Positions 58,172 to 64,000 of a DNA stretch of 64,000 nt are shown here, one piece after another. A model generated the notes under the pieces. It was not told the origin of the DNA and did no database searches. It was given only the letters and a program-made list of their open reading frames with translations. How positions within the stretch are numbered: position 1 is the stretch's first letter; each line of letters begins with the position of its first letter. A program made the translations under genes and the position numbers. Source of the stretch: Eupeodes corollae (lineage: Eukaryota > Arthropoda > Insecta > Diptera > Syrphidae); the NCBI RefSeq assembly GCF_945859685.1, contig NC_079148.1:1674001-1738000 (forward strand), in the 5' to 3' direction.

Positions 58172-61100
58172 ATGCAAAATATGGACCTTGCCAAAGCCTT
58201 AACTTTTTCAACAATAAAAACAGAAGCACTCGCAACAAGTCCCATTAAAACAGAGGAAAAGACCAATTCCATTGACACATTAAAAACTTCATCGTCGGGA
58301 AAAGTTAAATCCAATCTAGATGAAAAATTTAAACTCGAGGTAAAAATGACAAAACCTAAAAACGTTGAATACAACTTTCTAAATAATTGTTTTTATTTAT
58401 TTTCCTAGATCGCTCCATTTGGTGAGTTACTTGGATCCGTCACAACACACAATTGCCCTGGCGTGCGAGCTAGCGCCAGAGTAATACAAAAAATGAAACA
58501 AGACTCAATACGGCCATCAACACCTCCACCAACTGAAAAGGATTTAAAAGCGAAAGACGATAAAGCCATACAAAAGACACCATCCCAACCGAAGCCACCT
58601 ACCAAGGCCACCTGGACAAATATCGAAAGAAATTACTTCTTCGATGCTCTGAGTGAATTCGGCAAGGAATTCGATGCCATAGGCAACTACATCAATGCAA
58701 AGTTAAAGAGAAAAAGTGCCACCGATGCGGCATTCAAGACTAAAGATCAAGTTCGTCAACATTTCTATCAGACATTTCATAAACTATCGAGATACATTCG
58801 ATTTTCTGATGGTAATTGGAAGCGTTACACTTTTTATTAAATGGATAAATTTGAGTGAATTAATTTTTGCATTTTTTAGAAGTGAAAAAACCTGTGCAAG
58901 AACTCTACACTTTGATAAACTACGGAGAGATGCGTCGAAAGCTGCCATTCATAACCGACAAGCACTTTATGAAGCTTAAACATCTCGTTTACTACGGACA
59001 CATTACAATAAGAAGCAAGGGCAAGAATATCCGCATCAAAACACCCACCTGCAAGGCTTTACGCAGACTTAATCAACTCGATGGTAAATAACTCGGTACT
59101 TTTCAAAATAACCTAGAAGTACATAGATTTAATTTTATTCACTAGTAGTAGATAGTCTTGAGGATATAAAGCTTCCTAATAAGGTCGAAGTTATCGTAAG
59201 TCCAGCTAATATGGAGTCTTTTGGAAGAGTGCAAATCCTTGCCCAAAATCCAAGGGCCAAAGCTACAGTTTCTCTGCAAAAGAAATTGGTGAACTTCATT
59301 AAGACTTTTCAACACAAATGGCGTAGTAATGAAATGAAATTGGTAAGGCTTTGTTTAGAAATTCCAAATGATTTTGATTCCGAATGTTAACTGTATGAAT
59401 TTTTCCATCGAAAGGCTGAAGAGGAACCCAAATTGTTTCCAAGTAATTCCACAAATGAATCGGAAACCGTATCGACTTTCAAAGAGGATTCGGACATGTG
59501 TTTCAGACCAAAGCCGGGAGTGCCTATTCATCGACCACTTTTAAACATCACCGAATACATCAGTAGTCAAAGTCTCTCCTTGTCCACCTATGAAGATCGC
59601 ATCGGGGTTAAAGTCCGAAGTGAAAGCCTGTGTCAGGATCGTTTGATGTCAAACAAACGTCTGCGATGCGATTCAAATTCTGACAAACGAAGTCCTGAGA
59701 GCAAGAAATTAAAAACAAATGATCACCTCACGGAATCAGGCTTCTCTGTGATTAAGGAAGAATCTTCGGCGCAGCAGCAAGCAAACGAGAATGAGAATTC
59801 AAACAATGACGGAAATCTCAGTGATGAGATAAACGAAATACTGAACTTCACAGAACTCAAGTGCGATAATATCTCAGAAGTGGCTCCGGACAACGACATC
59901 AAAGCGACTGAAGAAAGCCATCATCACAATCCCCAGATCGAAAATGGGAATTCACAACACAATGAACACCTCAAGGACCAATCTGCGTCGTCGGTTGCGA
60001 TCGAATCGAAGGGCAAAGGCGCAAGAAAACGCCGAGGAGAACACAAGAAAAACGACACCAACTTCAAGCCATTGATCAGTGACGATGTGATCAAGAAAAT
60101 CCGCAAGGGTTGGACGACATCGAATGCTGATGACATAACAATTGGAGATTTGTATGTTGTTTTTGGGCAGGACTCGAAGCTAGAGTTTGAGTATTTCTGG
60201 ACAAATACTGGTACTCAAAAGAAGAACATCTTCAATCAGAAGCAGAATGGAATGCCCTATAGCATAAACGACTGTGATGAGCCGCAGCTCATCAACTCAC
60301 TGACAAAGTCCACTTTGGGGAATAAGCTGAAGCATCTGCTGCTGATAGCGAATTTGAGTGAACGCGTTCGAAAGAAACAGTGTTCGTGTGGTCATACGTG
60401 CGACAAGATGCTGAAGCCTCGAGTAAGTTTTGAATTAGTTTATCTTAAGAAAAGAAAAAGCTTTGTTTTGCTTGACACTCATTTGCGATATATGTGTGTA
60501 ATTTAAACAGCTTGACCGCGAAATAGTCACAAAATCGTTTGTTTCATCGAAAACATTTCAGTTGTCAACCGTGGACTCAGGAGTATTCCGTCAGCCAGTG
60601 GTGCCGTTACGGAGGCCAACCTATAGTTTAGATCCTATAAAACAGTTGCCTAATGTAAGTTCAATACAATATATTCTTTGAGTACTGGGAATTTTGTTAA
60701 ATGGGGATAATTTGTATAGGGTTCCCGATTGAAGATGTCAAAGCAAGTCCTAGTGCAACGCATGCTTCTGCCACATAGATCTGGTCAAGCGTATGATGTT
60801 GTTGATGTGAAGAATTTACAAAATAAACTAGTTAATAGAAAGGAATCTGCTTCGACAACAAACGGAATCTCGTCCACACCAACAGCGGCATCTTCTGATG
60901 CTTCGTCGCCAATGACATCGATAACTTCTGAAGCTGATGATGAAGAACAACAAGTGGAAATAGTGGATTCGAATGATCAAGCCAACAGTATTACTCCTGA
61001 AAGCGGCATCGACACATGCCCCGATTCGCCGCCATCAGCGAATGATCAAGCAACGAGCAATGAGACGACTTTTTTGAATGATCAACCCTCTGAGAGCATC

Positions 61101-61688
61101 GAGTTTGACGAATGTTCAAGTAAGTTCATTTATTCTATTGATAAATAAAATTTGTTTAATTTTGAATCGATTTTTATTTCCAGCAAGCAGTATTTTTAAA
61201 GGAATCCCCCCTTTGAGTCCAATGCAATTGCTTCGAGACTCCACATCGAATTCTCGCTGGCTAGAGGAGAATCTTAATGATTTTTCTTTGAATAGTTTGT
61301 TGGGACATTTGGATGAAATCAATGGAAATCGTGATATAACTGTAAGGACTTGAAACTTTTAACAATTTGTTTTTAAATTATTTTGAAGAGTTTTGGATAA
61401 ATTCAAAAATAAAGGACATTTACAGAGGTGATAGCACTGCTGAGTGTTAATTCTCCAGAACATGCCATTTTGAATGGTATATTTTTTTAGTGGATGTGTG
61501 GAAGCGCATTTGATAATGATGCTTGGCTTGAAAACCACTCGGATGACAAAAATATTTTACTATCTGTGAAAAACTTCAGAAAAATCGCCAAGACAACTTC
61601 AACGTACAAACCTGTTCGGCAAAGGTTAGTTAGGACCCCTGAAAACGTTAAAAAAAGTGCTAACCGCTGTGTTGTCAAGTCGGGGTAG
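58172..61688 (+). CDS. crm: Cramped homologue, SANT-domain chromatin protein (9 coding exons)
   Basis: Cramped is a nuclear Polycomb-group-linked regulator (CRAMP1 in vertebrates, needed for histone gene expression). Exons: 58172-58339, 58409-58811, 58880-59083, 59149-59342 (or from 59146), 59415-60422, 60511-60654, 60720-61119, 61184-61341, and a possible last one, 61491-61688. All introns are short (about 60-150 bp) with GT-AG ends, and the first eight exons join in phase to about 893 codons, close to the 982 I recall for Drosophila. The SANT/Myb-like domain lies at about residues 124-190 (KATWTNIERNYFFDALSEFG, then KDQVRQHFYQTFHKLSRYI). The next exon has KLPFITDKHFMKLKHLVYYG. Exon 5 holds an acidic Ser/Asn-rich linker, a basic KGKGARKRRGEHKK stretch (likely nuclear localisation) and the conserved GWTTSNADDITIGDLYVVFG block. 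Exon 8 ends SLLGHLDEINGNRDIT. The C-terminus is uncertain because a mariner relic begins in exon 9. Confidence 0.93.
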
Positions 61689-62000
61689 ATTGACGCGTAA
61701 ACAATCTGCAGTTCTAGATATTTCGCCAACATCTTTGAAAAGAATCTTAATAGATAAATTTGGTACTCAAATTGGTGGCGATGCCAGAAAGTAGTCTTCC
61801 CAAATAGTGACTCCAATTTGGCTGCCACGCAGTGTAGACTTAATAACGCTATATTTTGTATGTTCCCATCTTAAAAGCAAAGTCTATAGTCGTGCTTTAA
61901 GTTCTTTTCCAAGTATAGTTCCACCCAAAATGATCGCCCTCAGGTTTCATGCCAACCCTAAAAATTGGTGCCGGTTGTTTATACTGTAGTTTAATTTTAA
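61577..62000 (+). mobile_element. Internally deleted mariner-type transposase remnant at the end of crm
   Basis: The plus strand reads KNFRKIAKTTSTYKPVRQR, RTPENVKK and, after a one-base frame change, SRGRLTRKQSAVLDISPTSL-KRILIDKF, the paired-like HTH of the mariner-type group also seen at 18.05 kb. Soon after comes LPRSVDLITLYFVCSHLKSKVY, the decayed PRS-DLTPLDFFLWG-LKS-VY block, and VPPKMI-ALRFHANPKNWCRLF from the C-terminus. The central catalytic part is missing. The element overlaps the last possible crm exon; no TIR was located, so where host sequence ends is not settled. Confidence 0.75.
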
Positions 62001-62959
62001 AAATCCTTAAATATGGACTTAGTTATTTTGAAGTTTCTCTAAAACCTGCGATATTCACCCTGGCTTGGTTCGCCACAACAGAGTAATGTGAAAGAATTTA
62101 ATCCTTTTACCAAACCCTCTTCCACATCTCCATCGTACAAATTGTCAACGGTATCAACGGAATTTTACAGTTTTCGGTTAGACTTTCAATCGAAGCATTA
62201 GAGTAGTGTTGTGATGGTTACGTTTGACCGTTTTGGGTGTAGATGCTCCTTTATCATCATAGAAATGGACCTGGTGAAAATATCCAATTCTCTGGACATT
62301 ATTTTTCTCTTCCGGACAGGTTTTAGTGACATTCGTTCCCGTGCTTCTTTCATAAGCATAAGGGAAAATACTTTTTGCGTTTCGGTCAGTGCCTCACTAC
62401 ATGTTAACAAGCGAAACTGAAGCCAAATCGACATTTATTCATAACTACTAATTTAAATGTTTGAAAAGATAAGATTGAACTAGCCCACTCTCGCAAACAA
62501 ATTTAATTTTCAAAATGAAGTTATTCAAAATCTCTCAAGCTTTTTGTGTTGGTCGTAATTTTTCTTGTCTTTTATAAAGAAAGCAAAGATTTTTCGTCAA
62601 AAAAAATCTTTAGTATGAAACATTTTCCCACAAATAAATGTTCCTTCTCTGAACTTAAGAGTACCTAAAAACCTTCCACATACCATCTACCTTAAGGTTA
62701 TTCAAGATCATTAAATAAGGTTGATATCTCCTAAAATACTTGTATTAGTTTTTAAAATTCAATTCTGTATTGACTTAAAAAGATTTAAGTTTGGTCTTCA
62801 TTTTGTTAATTTTTGTCTTTCAAACTAAAATTACCCCTTATTTTAGTAAAATTATATATTTAAATTTAAAATCCATAATTGTTAAAAAAGGAACAATTTT
62901 CGAGGACATTAAAAAATAAATTAAATGCAAAGCTATTCTGGATTTAAAAATATTTTAAT
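62001..62959. other. Non-coding stretch downstream of crm
   Basis: No gene. A small minus frame (62434-62198) has no domain. The sequence from 62450 on is AT-rich. The crm polyadenylation site is not identifiable with confidence because a transposon remnant lies between. Confidence 0.4.
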
Positions 62960-63899
62960 ATCTGGTAGCCTGGCCCTCAGCTTTAATTAGTGTGACATCT
63001 GTTGGACATTCAGTCAAATAATCGAGGGTATCTGTCAATTGAAATATTGAACCACTCCTGTGGAACCATCTTCCACAGTTCGGTTTAAGTTTTTGTTAAA
63101 TGTTTCCCAAGCTCACATTTTAAATCTCCCCCAAAATGTTCTATGGGATTTAAGTCAGGCAATTAGAATGGCCACTCCAATACGCTGATTTTTTGGTCCT
63201 TAAAATACTTTTGAGCAGATTTTGATGTGTGCTAGGGTCGTTGTCCTGGTGTAGAACACATTTGAGAGGCAAGTTCTCGTCCGCGTCTCGTCAGCATCGT
63301 ATACTTCACCTTCATATTTTGATCCATTTTACCCCCAATCAAATGTATTGGTCCAAAGACATACCAAGAAAATTAACCAAGTATGATACTGCCACGACCT
63401 TTCTTGACCGTTTTCTGGACGTATTTGGGATTCAGTTCTTTCAAGTTAAGCCTTCTACCGGTTTGTCTGCCACCACTTCTGAACAAATTTATCTTTGTTA
63501 CGTCCTTCCACAAAACATTCCTTCACTTTTTGCCTCCTTCGAGTCCACTCCAATCTAAATGATCGTGGACGAATTTAAACCTCGTTGTTATATTTTGTTT
63601 TCCTTCGAAAAGGGCACCATTCTTGCGATCCTTCTGAGCAAGTTAGCTTTAACAAGTCTTCTACGAACAGTCATTTTAAGACTTCTTAAGAATTTTTTCG
63701 AGGCGCAAATTATCTTTCTTCTCTTTGGGTTGTTTTGCTTTCCCCTCTGATTTTTTGTTCTCAGCTATCAATTTGCTTTTGCAATCAACTTGAGAGATCT
63801 GCTCATTATTCTGGCTATATCCCTTAAAGAATCTCCATCACTTCGTAAAACTAAAATGACAGCTTTCTCTTCTAGCGAACAATGCTTACCGCGACCCAT
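62960..63899 (-). mobile_element. Tc1-type transposase relic
   Basis: On the minus strand a start at 63899 gives MGRGKHCSLEEKAVILVLRS and DSLRDIARIMSRS, a typical Tc1 N-terminal HTH. Decayed middle segments follow, then QDNDPSTHQNLLKSI (second Asp box, about 63240) and LPDLNPIEHFGGDLKCELGK (about 63150) in shifted frames, and WKMVPQEWFNI near 63050. Many frameshifts. No TIRs were recognised; the upstream end may extend beyond the window. Confidence 0.8.
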
Positions 63900-64000
63900 A
63901 TTTTCCTTAGAATTAATTGTAATAATATTAAAATAAATTGAATTTACTTTCTAAAGTGAACTTATTGTTTTATAAAAATTAAAAAAAAATTAAAAACTAA

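Noticed and set aside
59924..60136. Minus-strand frame inside crm exon 5
   Set aside because: It is antisense to a well-supported coding exon with no independent evidence.

Overview
The window is eukaryotic nuclear DNA, almost certainly from a fly (Diptera, probably Brachycera). Three things point there: AT-rich intergenic sequence, short phased introns with GTRAG donors, and one well-preserved host gene, the homologue of Drosophila cramped (crm), a SANT-domain chromatin protein, at 58.17-61.69 kb on the + strand. It lies in a transposon-dense region: Tc1/mariner, piggyBac, PIF/Harbinger and Merlin DNA transposons, several non-LTR retrotransposon clades, a tRNA-like SINE, MITEs and foldback repeats. 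Species cannot be fixed by reading alone.

Layout. 0-1 kb: decayed piggyBac transposase (- strand). 1-8 kb: mostly unrecognised non-coding DNA. 8.0-8.9 kb: Tc1-type remnant. 10.0-11.1 kb: first copy of a roughly 1-kb repeat. 12.87-15.21 kb: a Harbinger element (family 1) with TAA target duplications, followed 110 bp later by its 440-bp MITE with TTA duplications. 18.0-18.5 kb: mariner-type fragment. 19.84-22.01 kb: RTE-like LINE flanked by a long imperfect target-site duplication. 24.4-26.9 kb: a SINE, then a LINE RT remnant. 27.5-33.7 kb: a small TIR element, Harbinger family 2 (28.9-30.1 kb) and a MITE of that family. 35.7-38.0 kb: a three-level nest, with a CR1-like LINE inside a Harbinger element inside an RTE-like LINE. 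38.2-39.5 kb: degenerate tandem repeats, a 38-bp palindrome and a foldback element. 39.5-45.8 kb: second copy of the 1-kb repeat, split by a RNase H-bearing LINE and by a nearly complete Merlin element. 46.07-47.23 kb (- strand): a cap guanine-N7 methyltransferase gene copy with introns that has lost its SAM-binding core. 47.5-55.4 kb: three jockey-like LINE remnants and a 1.05-kb TIR element. 55.86-57.31 kb: a nearly complete Tc1-type element. 58.17-61.7 kb: crm. 61.6-62.0 kb: a mariner remnant abutting or forming the end of crm. 62.96-63.90 kb: another Tc1-type transposase relic.

Only crm looks like an intact host gene. The cap methyltransferase copy looks like a pseudogene. Most of the rest records transposon insertion and decay, and several pre-insertion sites can be reconstructed from duplicates within the window. 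I found no CRISPR, operon, rRNA or canonical tRNA gene. I see no clearly novel biological system. The best leads are the possible chimeric crm C-terminus, the core-deleted methyltransferase, the nested insertions, and two Harbinger families with short preserved reading frames.
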